DNA of 64,000 nucleotides from Takakia lepidozioides (lineage: Eukaryota > Streptophyta > Takakiopsida > Takakiales > Takakiaceae). Shown here piece after piece: positions 11,901-22,500 of the stretch. Within the stretch, counting starts at the first letter, position 1. Each line of letters begins with the position of its first letter. The stretch is from assembly GCA_030704615.1 (NCBI GenBank), contig CM060734.1, positions 38,518,042-38,582,041 of the forward strand, given 5' to 3'. Made by a program: the position numbers and the translations under genes. The notes under the pieces were generated by a model, which was given only the letters and a program-made list of their open reading frames with translations, searched no databases and was not told the DNA's origin.

Positions 11901-14569
11901 CCCGTATAGTAGTAGCCAGCCCAACTGACAAGTTTCCATCCATTACTGTAGACAAGATATTGGTGGCTGACGTGTAGACAAGGCTGGTTCTGTGCATCCT
12001 GCATACATCCCTCCTCAAGGTACACACACCCCCATGATTGTGTGATTGGTTGATTGTTTTGTATGTTGCTTGAAGTTAGTCCCACTCTATGTGAGGATGA
12101 TTCCAATTCTTCTCATCACAAAGCGGGTGCTAGCAAAGGCCAGACCTCAGTATTATTCTGAGAGGTCAGTAGCAGCCCTTCTTCAAATGGCTAAACCTAA
12201 GAGTGAAAGAGAAAGAAGAGAAATGAAATGAAATGAAATGACATGGTGCTTTATAACGTCCGCGGAAAGCTCATAGAGCTTATGGGACAAAATGGAAGAA
12301 AACATGAGAGAGGAAACAAAACCAAAGCCAAGAATAAAAACTATTGTTCGAGTGATTGTCTAAGGGTGAAGGCCTCATGCAGGTATGCTGCCAAGCATTT
12401 CTGATCCTCATAGTGGAAGACTTCAGTGAGGGATTGGGTTCCACGGAATAAACAGTGGAATCTCCCACCGATCTTGTAGTATAGAGAGCAATAGAAGAAG
12501 AAGTGTTCTTCAGTTTCAATTTCCCGGCTGCGCCCTATGCAAGCTGGACATAGGTGGTCCTCCCGTTGCAGGTTTTCCCATCTGCCAGTCTCTATCCGTA
12601 GGGTGTGGGAACCCACTCTGAACCGTCCCAATGCCCTCAGGAGGGAAGGAGATAGAGATGCTGAAAGGTAATTTGGCCTCAAGATTCTATCATCTCGGAG
12701 CACCAAGAATGTCTCTTGATAGAAGTGGAGCTTTGTCGTGAGATTGGGTAGCTTCCAAGTTCTCTTGACATGTCCATAAGCTGTATCCTAATGAGTCTGT
12801 TGCAAGAGAGAAAGGACTTTGCCAGAGAGCTGTAGTGTTTCTTAAGTGGCAGCATCGTGCGTTGGTGCTACAGGAATATCCCACAGTTGGCGAAAATTAA
12901 AATTGCCAAACATGCTGGTGAATGGGAGGAGCTCAAAGTCTTATCTAGGTGAATAATGTGGGACTTTTGGCCCTTTTTTCTCGGAGTTACGAATTTGAAC
13001 ATCTAAATAGATAAACAGGATGCAAACCCATGATACATCTTGGTACCAGTTTGAATGACGGAACATCCGTATCTATTCGTTCTACTTTATGTTGGCACAG
13101 CATGACATGTCCTACATCAGCCATGACCATGTTTTGGAAGTCCTGATGTTAGACTGTTGTTGGGCATGCAGCATACGGTCAATTGTGGTGCTAAATCTGC
13201 CGAGTTTTTCTGGTGGACTCAATCCCTGGGGTAAGCCTGGCGATAAACAATCCAAGGAGGTAGATTTTCTCTCACTTGCTTTAAATTCAAGAATAAGTGG
13301 ATATGACCAGTTTCAATCGTTCTGTGGGTGAAGTTTATCTAACATCTCTCTTTCTCCTTCAATCATTGACCTCCAGCAACTAAACCTGGGAAGTTCAAAC
13401 TGTGGGTTGCCTACTATGTATAGTCTTTTGATCAAACTGTGGAAAAAGTAATCCATGTCCGATCTGAGACGTGATTGTATTATGGACCAGTAATAAGTAC
13501 TCTTCTTAAGGACAGGCCTTTGAAACCATCAACCAAACTATCATGCATGACTTTGTGCTGAGAAGCTTGAGATAACGCTAGAAGTTGTAACTGTGGTGAG
13601 TGTGCGACTGGTTCCAATTTTAGGTAACAAGGTGAAGGGCCTGGATGTGTGAAACAGAGGGGTCTTACGCCTCCATTTGTCAATGATGGTCTACTGGAGA
13701 TAGTAGGTTTCCGGGATGCGTGTCATGGAATGGTGCTCTTCAGTCCCAATGGCCATGGTGTCCGCCTTGCACAGGTGTGTAAACTCCTTTTGCATTGCCT
13801 CTCTGCCATCTCACTAATCTTATACTAGTGTGGAACCCATCCATAAATTGCCTATGAGTTCAATGTGCTGCAATTTGCTGCAGTGGGCCCTCTTGTCTGG
13901 AGATGAGCTCCACTTCATGAGTGACACTGCTTAATATCTGTTGGAGGACATATACATGGTGGAGTCTAACTATGACTGTTTCTGTCCTGCTTTTCTACTG
14001 CCTCTCTCTCCCCTTATCGATGCTGGAACAGACAAGCAACACAAAAAGAAAGGGTGAATGTAGGTATACCTTTTATCACATTTCTCTGAGTTTTCTAGCA
14101 CCCAGGATGATGCATACAAGTCCCATCCCTCTTCTGTGCATCCCCCTGTTTCAAGTGGTGTTGTGTCGTTCTAAATCAATCTTCTGGAGACCACTTGCAG
14201 GCCCATAAAGTGAAGATTGAGTTCCACTCGGGAGCTGCAAATCATACATATTTGCGAATGGATGGAGAGCCATGGTTCCAACCCTTGACATCTGGCCACA
14301 AGAAAACTGTCCTCGAAATCAGCCATCTTGGCCAAGCGCTATTGTTAGTAACACCTGATTGCATTGCCAAGCCAGCCTCCAACCTGCCACCAGGTGTTAC
14401 TGGCCATTCCGAACAAACAGGGTCTACCATTCCTGCAGGTGAGGGGGAAGGGGGTGTCGGGTCGCTGTCGGCAACAGCATTTGGCAAGTCTTCTTCTTTC
14501 TCTGACTCAGATGATTCACCGAAGAGAAAGTTTGGTGCAGCATCCACCTTCAAGGGAATGATACAGTAA
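8935..14569 (+). CDS. diacylglycerol kinase (plant cluster III type) with an internal TAG
   Basis: The enzyme phosphorylates diacylglycerol to phosphatidic acid. Twelve exons join in phase: 8935-9159, 10030-10152, 10321-10449, 10574-10659, 11136-11253, 11479-11527, 11731-11813, 11952-12019, 12874-12948, 13172-13259, 13658-13774 and 14201-14569 (about 509 aa, close to the ~490 aa of small plant DGKs with no C1 domains). The catalytic domain shows [15 protein letters not shown], the ATP loop [26 protein letters not shown], and [12 protein letters not shown]. The accessory domain shows [35 protein letters not shown] and [11 protein letters not shown]. Exon 1 ends in TAG (9157-9159), immediately followed by the GT donor. 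The family has a conserved Gln codon here (NPxQVFDL), so CAG may have become TAG. The alternative donor AA|GTAGGT breaks the frame. Intron 5 has a GC donor (11254). All other exons look intact, so this is a recently broken gene, an allele, or a sequence error. Confidence 0.9.
9715..9957 (-). other. protein-like open frame antisense in DGK intron 1
   Basis: An 80-codon minus-strand frame encodes a balanced, amphipathic sequence (for example [20 protein letters not shown]) more protein-like than the usual intronic shadow. There is no clear ATG context and I recognise no family. It may be the 3' end of a retrocopy or another transposed fragment lodged in the intron. Confidence 0.2.
12220..12790 (-). 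mobile_element. LINE 3'-end remnant in DGK intron 8
   Basis: On the minus strand an open frame (12341-12706, extendable upstream to about 12785) matches the C-terminus of plant non-LTR retrotransposon polyproteins. It has [39 protein letters not shown] and a CPAC...EEHFFFYC zinc-finger pattern (zf-RVT type). The element ends in GCGGACGTTATAAAGCACCA followed by a pentanucleotide tail of ATTTC units at about 12220-12245. It is 5'-truncated, as LINE copies usually are, and opposite in orientation to the host gene, so it is normally spliced away. Confidence 0.75.
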
Positions 14570-14588
14570 TTGTGTTTCTTTTCTCTGT

Positions 14589-14620
14589 AATAAAGCACCA
14601 TTTCATTTCATTTCTGTTAT
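14589..14620 (+). mobile_element. LINE-type 3' tail supplying an AATAAA signal after DGK
   Basis: TAATAAAGCACCATTTCATTTCATTTC begins about 19 bases after the DGK stop codon. It is nearly identical to the 3' end of the LINE in intron 8 and of another at 23050. It contains AATAAA (14589-14594), a good plant near-upstream polyadenylation element. Whether it is a tiny LINE relic or chance similarity to a microsatellite cannot be decided here. Confidence 0.45.
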
Positions 14621-14624
14621 TGGG

Positions 14625-15068
14625 ACACACATCCCACGACTGGTCAAACTTCCACGTACCTCCTCCAAATCACAATGTTACCTCCCCTGAGGTAATGCCA
14701 AAAGAAACTTCAGAAAATAACTAAGAAAGCTGAGGAGGTGCTCGCACAACTTACACAGTACATCATCTCATTTAATTAGGTAGTCTCCTCCAGCATCGGC
14801 CCCCTGTCAAATCCTCCCCACGGCCTCTTATCCTGGACTCCCTATTTAAATGTTTCAGAATGCAAAGTGCTATTACGTAGCCACAAATAGCCTGCTGTTG
14901 AAGTGATGGAAGTGGTAGCTATGAAGTGCGGGGTTCGATTCTTGATGGGTGGCAGCTACTGCTGTCACCCCAATCTTCCTCCTCCCTCTTGAGGGGACCT
15001 TCAGTAATGTACAGAAGAACTTGCAAGCTTGATGCTGTTGTGTAGGTGAGACATAATTTAATTACAAG
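14625..15068. other. intergenic, no gene seen
   Basis: No coding signal. A GGGTTCGATTC sequence at about 14932-14942 resembles a tRNA/SINE box B, but no matching box A or clover-leaf could be built around it. Confidence 0.4.
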
Positions 15069-15076
15069 GTTTGCAT

Positions 15077-16057
15077 CAGTGTTGGGAGGATACCCTTTTT
15101 CTGCCATTATACCCTGAGGGTAAAACCCAATAAGGGTATATGGATATACCATATACCCTACCTGGAAAATCAAAAATACCCTTACCCTACCCTTGTCAGG
15201 GGTAATTATTTTTGTTAGACCCTTAATGGATTATACCCTGGGGTTTGAATTTTTGAAGGATACCCTTACCTGAGGGTAAATCTATTCAATGGCCGGGTAA
15301 TAGGGAAGGGTATAATAATTTGGTAAGTAGGGGTTTAGGTTTAGGTGTGGTATTTGCTAGTAGAGAGGGCAAACACTAGTTTTTTCTTTTTTCTGTTTCC
15401 CCTTCGTTGGTCTTCCTCGACAGGTCCTTGCCACTCTCTCCTTCTTGCAAAAAGCGTGTGCTAGTACTCTCTCTTTCCTCGATCCCGCCATTCAGTACTC
15501 TCTCTTTCCTCGATCCCGCCATTCTCTCTATCGTGCAAAGCGGCTGCTTGAGGCGCTGGTGATTTTGGACCTCATTATGATCAAATGTGTTGTTTTGTTA
15601 TTATATTTAGAGGAGCATAAATGAGGGCTAAAATTTTGCTATTCATAAGCCACAAAAAAAAAGTTAACAATTTTCTTTTTCACAATAGGCATAGCCCATT
15701 AAACTCTATATAACATAGATGTTACATAGTTGAAATGCTTTATTCTAAGTATTTAATAGAATTCACAAATTAAATTAATTAAATTAATTTACCCTTTATA
15801 ATTACCCTGGGATATCCGGGGGATATAAAAATGGTACCATTATCCTGCAATTACCCTTACCCTCATGGTATATGTGGCACCCAATACCCTTACCCGGAGG
15901 GTAAATGTTTTCCAAGAATTTATATATACCCTTACCTGGAGGGTAAATATTTTCAAAAAAATAGATTATACCCTTACCCTGAGGATAAGTTTGACCCCCA
16001 AAATCATATATACCCTTACCTGAGGGTAGGAAAAATCAATATACCCTCCCAACACTG
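15077..16057. mobile_element. non-autonomous hAT-like DNA transposon, 981 bp
   Basis: The ends are inverted copies: CAGTGTTGGGAGGATA at the left and TACCCTCCCAACACTG at the right (15 of 16 positions match). The element is flanked by a perfect 8-bp target duplication GTTTGCAT (15069-15076 and 16058-16065). The length of the duplication and the CAGTGTT terminus are hallmarks of the hAT superfamily. Both ends are packed with short palindromes built on TACCCTTACC(T/C)(G)GAGGGTAAAT, spaced about 40 bp apart, as expected for subterminal transposase-binding sites. No transposase frame is present, so it would need a transposase in trans. Confidence 0.85.
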
Positions 16058-16093
16058 GTTTGCATGATAGGCCAAAAAGAGGTCAGTAACAGA

Positions 16094-16283
16094 GTTTTTT
16101 TGGTGTTCGTGCACAGTTTTGAAAGAACAACAAAATGATGATGTGGCACTTAGATGCGTTTTTTTGGGTGTTGGTGGGCAGTTTTGAAAAAAACAAAGTG
16201 ATGATGTGGCACTTAGGGCGTTTTTCTTTGGTGTTGGCGAGCAGTTTTGAAAGGGGAAAAAGCCGATGACTGGACACTTAGGG
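16094..16283. repeat. three-copy tandem repeat, unit about 63 bp
   Basis: Three adjacent units share TTTTTTGGTGTT(C/G)GTG, CAGTTTTGAAA, GATGATGTGGCACTTAG. The third copy is the most diverged. The repeat lies between the hAT-like element and the ZYP1 gene; no function is apparent. Confidence 0.75.
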
Positions 16284-16590
16284 ACCCTATTCCCGTTCAA
16301 TGATTTTTCAGTAGTACGCACTAGAAGATTCACGAGCGAAGGTACATCTTCTCTTTTTTTTTTTCTTTTTTTTTCTTCATCTTCTACATCAGGATCTTAT
16401 AGTGTCGCTTTGGAAATAAGAACAAATTAATAGGGCTAACATACATGTAACATTATTCATTATACTTCATTATACTGACGCTGGATACTGGCAGAGTGAT
16501 GCGACTTCAGATGTATTCCGCTTGAAGCTCTCTTTCTCTACAGCCTGCCTCTCTCGTAAAGAGCTGCGACTCTGCTTAAATCGCTTCATT

Positions 16591-19500
16591 ATGGCGCTCT
16601 CATGGAGACCTGATAACCCTTCCTCGTACAGAAACGACGACATGGCCACATTGCACTCACCGCTATCAAAAACTGCTGGATCCAAGGCATCGGAGCTGTC
16701 TCCTCGGGCGGGTGTAAGATCCCTTCTTGGAGGAAGAAAGATGAGTTCACCTTCTGCGGAGTCGCACTCTCAGTTCCATCCTGCAGATTTCACTCAATTG
16801 AGGCTCACTGCAGGTCCAGCTTGTCTCCTCAGCGTTGTGGTGCTTCTCCATGTGCTCGTTCTCGCTTTGAGCATCTTTTCCACCTGCACAACACTCCACA
16901 TGACACATGTTGTCGGAAGATAGATCATGAGGGGACAAAAGAAAAAGAAAGCTGAACCCGACGCATAATTTGTACGGTTTTTTTGGTTTTATAGGACTGG
17001 TCTAATCTGTACTCTTGGTATTCCAGAAAAGATGATGCAGGACCAGGCGTGTGTTCAGACAGAGCTCAAAATACTGGTAATATTCTCACAGGTGCTGAAC
17101 TTCTGGGGAGTAGATGAAAATTCTCGGCCGTCAGTTGCTTTGTTGATATGGAGGTTGTTGGCGCCTAAATACCACTCTGTTACTAATTACTGCGGAACTA
17201 TTGTACTTCTTGGCAGAAAACAAAGCTCCAAAAATCAGAAGAGCAGATCCAGATTTTGGAATCCAAGTTGCAGAAAGCCAACAATGAGAAGACGATGTTG
17301 AAGGTTACGCAGCAGGAGGACCTAAAACTTGTCAATGGTCTTGAATCGAAGTTATTTATGACGAATACAGTCTGTGATCAACTCACAGAGACCTTACAAC
17401 ACATGGAGATACAACTCCAAGAAGGTTCACTTCTATCATGCTCACAGGGAATTTTGTCATTTGTGGTCTGGATTTGCACCTCACTGAATTGAGTTCGACC
17501 AGAGGCTCAAGAAGAAATTTCTTACACACCCCCTTGACGCGTACAAATTTCAATTGTGAAGGAGTGGGCTCATTGTGCACATTCGTTCTGAGTGCAGTTG
17601 AACGAAGCAAGATATGTCTCCAAGAGAACTTGGCTGAACGACTTCAGTTGAGTGAAGAAGAAAAACTCCAGATTGATGAATTGTCGCTAAGGAGGAGTAC
17701 CGATGAAGCAGCAATCAGTCAATGTAAGCATTCCCCTTCAGATATCTCATGAGTGGTCACTCGTGTGCAGTTTCGTTTTGCATGTCACACGCGTCAACAA
17801 CCGAATGTATGCATCTTCAGGGAAGTCACGCCATGAGGAGCTGAAGGAAGCACTTAAAGCAAAGGAAGAGGCTCTCGACTTTGAAGTCGCCAAATCTAGA
17901 CAGCTGGCTGCAAAGAAAGGTACCAATGTTTTGGAAAGCCCAGTCTAGAGTGTTTGGTCAGATGTATCTATGGATCGGCTTTCTGTCGCAGGTGATAGAT
18001 AGCTAATCCAGAGCATCTATCATAACAAGGACAAATTGATGCACATAATTGTAGGTTTGTCGACAATATGCCCTTTTACATAAGGGCAATGCTACTAAAC
18101 ATACAACTTGCTGTTTGGCAGACGAGGTAGAACAGCAGTTGGGAGCAGCCAAGCAGACCTCTGAAGAAGACAAAGCAACGTTTGTCTTTCTTCACGAGAA
18201 GTTTCTTATGGAAACAGGAAAATGCATGGAACGGGCTGAAGCAGAACGGCAGAGTAAGGAAAAGGCCCTACATGACTTGCGGGAGCTTAATGCAGAGCTA
18301 AAATCCACACATTTGAGTCTGCAGCATCAACTGCAGGATGCCACAAAACAGATTACTGTGCTGGAGCAGCATCTTGAAAATAGTACATCCACACATTTGA
18401 GTCTCCAGCAGCAACTGCAAGATGCCACAAAACATGTTATGGAGCTGGAGCAACTTCTTGAAATCAGTAAAAAAGATGCTGCAGCCAATCTAATTGATGC
18501 ACAAGAAGAAATAAAAGAAGTGAAGCAAATGACTGAAGAGAAGGTGAAGGAGAAGGAGAGACTTGATGCGGAGATACACAACCTGAAAGAAAAGAACGAA
18601 AAGGTGACAGCAGCAGTCAAAATTACTGAAGTACTGCTTAACACGTGTATATCTGTCACTGAGCAGGTCAAAATATTTTTTGACAATATTGTTTCTTGTT
18701 CCCAGAATTCGACAGAGCTGGCTGTGATGGCAAGGAACATGTTAGAAGCTAAAGACCAATTTGAGCTTCAACTCCAAGCAAAGCAGGCTCAGTATACCAA
18801 GCACCTGGATGAACTCCTGCAGCAAACCAATCAGGTGAAAGGATTTGAGGGTTCAGTTCAAAGGCTTAGAGCTTATTTCAGTCATTATATTCTTGGTCTC
18901 AGGAATCACAGAGATACTGAACCTGAAAGAACACAATTCAAAGGTGACAGTAGTAGTCAAAATTACCAAAGTACTGCTTGAACGTGTGTATCTCAGTCAC
19001 TGAGCAGGTCAAAATATTTTTTGACAATATTGTTTCTTTGGTCCCAGAATTCGACAGAGCTGGCTGTGATGGCAAGGAACATGTTAGAAGCTAAAGATCA
19101 ATTTGAGCTTCAACTCAAAGCAAAGCAGGCTCAGTATACAAAGCACCTGGATGAACTCCTGCAGCAAACCAATCAGGTGAAGGTGTTGAGGGTTCAGTTC
19201 AAAGACTCAGAGCTTGTTTCAGTCATTATACTCTTGGTCTCAGGAGTCACAGAGATACAGAACCTGAAAGAACAGAATGGAAAGGTGACAGCAGTAGTCA
19301 AAATTACTGAAGTACTGCTTTAACGCATGTATCTCTGTCACTGAGCAGGTCAAAGTATTTTTTGACAATATTGTTTCTTGTTCCCAGAATTCGACAGAAC
19401 TGGCTGTGATGGCAAGGAACATGTTAGAAGCTAACTATCAATTTGAGCTTCAACTTGAAGCAAATCAGGCTCAGTATACCAAGCACCTGGATGAACTCCT

Positions 19501-22500
19501 GCAGCAAACCAATCAGGTGAAAGGTTTTGAGGGTTCAGTTCCAAGACTCGGAGCTTGTTTCAGTCATTATACTCTTGGTCTCAGGAGTCAAACTGGCCAA
19601 CCAGATAAATGAAGCTCTGAAGGACAGGCAGTGCCTGGAGAAACTGATAGAAAATCTGCAAGGAAGAATTCAGGGGTGGGTTTTGTTCGAGCAAAACTTT
19701 CTAGGTATCCCTAACTTAAGGTGCATCTCCTGTTATATCACCACCTGACGCTTTACTTCTTTCCCTGTCAGATTCTTGCTGAACTAGATGCGGTCCAAAG
19801 TGACAAGTTGGAAGCCAAGAGGCTGTTTGAGCTTCAAATAGAGGAAAGGCAGGCGGAATTTTCAAATCATCTACAAGAAATATCACAACAACACGAAGAG
19901 GTATGAGAGTTACTCTTGAATGTTCCAGGACTTCATTTGTAGCACTGCTCAGATGGGTCTGCTACAAGATGAAGTTTATCTGACTGGAAACACTTGCAGT
20001 CTTTGGTCGATACATTGATTTCCTGTATGCAGGAACTAAATGACCTCAAAAGACAGTTTGAAGTGGAAAAATTGGAAGCTGTTGCAACAGAGGTGAAAGT
20101 GGTCCAAAGCACAACTGAAGAGGCATTGCAGGAGAAACAGAGACATGAGGAGGTGATACGAGGCCTACAAAAACAGAATTCAAAGGTCAGCTATCGCCTA
20201 TGCTTGTGTGCAGCATCTCCTTGTTATATCACCACCTGACACTTTACTTTTTTCCCTGTCAGATTCTTGCTGAACTAGATGCGGTCCAAAGTGACAAGTT
20301 GGAAGCCAAGAGGCTGTTTGAGCTTCAAATAGAGGAAAGGCAGGCGAAATTTTTAAATCGTCTACAAGAAATATCACAACAACACGAAGAGGTATGAGAG
20401 TTACTCTTGAATGTTCCAGGACTTCATTCGTAGCCTTGCTCAGCTGGATCTGTTACAAGATGAAGTTTATCTGACTGGAAACACTTGCAGTCTTTGTCGA
20501 TACATTGATTTCCTGTATGCAGGAAGTAAACGACCTCAGAAGACAGTTTGAAGTGGAAAAATTGGAAGCTGTTGCAACAGAGGTGAAAGCGGTCCAAAGC
20601 ACAACTGAAGAGGCATTGCAGGAGAAACAGAAACTTGAGGAGGTGATACGAGGCCTACAAAAACAGAATTCAAAGGTCAGCTATCACCTATGCTTGTGTG
20701 CAGCATTTTTTCACCATCTGCATAGTTGCTGAAAAAAGTCTTTCTCTGTGTACTTTCTTATCCCAGATCTGCACCCAGTTGGCTCTGGTTGAACAGACAA
20801 TGGTGGACAGTAAGAGGCAAGCAGAGGTTGAACTTGAAGCCAAGCAGGCTAATCTGACGAAGCTTCTTCAGGAGATCTCACAGCATAACCATGAGGTTGA
20901 GGAGATTTTCCCCTGACTTTAGTCTGCTGAGTGGTGACAAATGAAAAAGAAAACTGGATGTCTTACGTAGTAATATGTCAGCAACTTCTAATGGATGTAT
21001 GTTTTGTCTTAGCATTTTAAATTCTCTCAGCTTTTCAAGAACTGATGTAAACTGGTTAGATTCTCACATTTCCTTTGTATATGTGCAGGAAATAACTGAT
21101 ATGAGAAGGAAGTATGAAGCTGAAAAGAGGGAGGCTATATCAACAGAAGTCAAAGCAGCCCAGCAGGTGACCGAGGAGGCTTTGAAGGAGAAGCAGAGGC
21201 TTGAGGATGTGATACAGGACCTGCAAAAGCAAAATGTACAAGTAAGCAATTGATTCCTACCAAGGCCTACAGAATGTAATGGTCAGCTATCGCCTATGCT
21301 TGTATGCAGCATTTGCTTAACCATCTGCATAGTTGCTGGAAAAAATCCTTATCTGTGTACTTTCTTATCCCCAGATCTGCACCCAGTTGGCTCTCGTTGA
21401 ACAGTCAATGGTGGACAGTAAGAGGCAAGCAGAGCTTGAACTTGAAGCCAAGCAGGCTGATCTGACGAAGCATCTACACGAGATCTCACAGCGTAACCAT
21501 CAGGTTGAGGAGATTTTCCTGTGACTGTAGTCTACTGAGAGGTGACAAATGAAAAAGAAAACTTATATGATAACTGTCAGCAACTTTTAAGGGATCTGTG
21601 TGTGTTTTGTCTTAGCATTTTAAAGTCTTTCAGCTCCTCAAGAACTGGTGTAAACTGGTTGAATTATCAAATTCCCTTTGTATATGTGCAGGAAATAACT
21701 GATTTGAGAAGGAAGTATGAAGCTGAAAAGAGGGAGGCTATATCAACAGAAGTCAAAGCAGCCCAGCAGGTGACTGAGGAGGCTTTGAAGGAGAAGCAGA
21801 AGCTTGAGGATGTGATACAAGACCTACAAAAGAAAAATGTACAAGTAAGCAATTGACCTACCAAGGCCTACAGAATGCAAAGGTCAGCTATCGCCTATGC
21901 TTGTGTGCAGCATTTTCTTCACCATCTGCATAGTTGCTGGAAAAAATCCTTATCTGTGTACTTTCTTATCCCCAGATCTGCACCCAGTTGGCTCTGGCTG
22001 AACAGACAATGGTGGACAGTAAGAGACAAGCAGAGCTTGAACTTGAAGCCAAGCAGGCTAATCTGACGAAGCATCTACAGGAAATCTCACAGCGTAACCA
22101 TGAGGTTGAGGAGATTTTCTTGTGCCTTAAGTCTACTGAGAGTTGACAAATGAAAATGGAAACTGGATGTCTTACATAGTAAATGTCAGCAACCTTTAAT
22201 GGATGTGTGTATGTTTTTAGCATTTTAAATTCTCCGAGCTTTTCAATAACTGGTGTAAACTGGTTAGATTCTCACATTTCCTTTGTATATATGCAGGAAA
22301 TAAGTGATATGAGGAGAAAGTATGAAGCAGAAAAGAGGGAGGCTGTATCAACAGAAGTCAAAGCAGCCCAGCAGGGGACCGAGGAGGCTTTGAAGGAGAA
22401 GGAGAGGCTTGAGAATGTGATACAAGACCTGCAAAAGCAAAATGTACAAGTAAGCAATTGATTCCTACCAAGGCCTACAGAATGCAAAGGTCAGCTGTAA

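Noticed and set aside
14900-14960. tRNA or SINE suggested by GGGTTCGATTC
   Set aside because: No box A at the right distance and no foldable clover-leaf.
15080-16050. Dense TACCCT/AGGGTA motifs as interstitial telomere repeats
   Set aside because: Plant telomeres are TTTAGGG tandem arrays; here the motif is in spaced palindromes bounded by hAT-like ends and target duplications.
18327-18740. Minus-strand 137-codon Ser/Cys-rich frame
   Set aside because: It is the antisense of the coiled-coil exons; the Ser/Phe/Cys bias is the complement of Glu/Lys/Ala codons.
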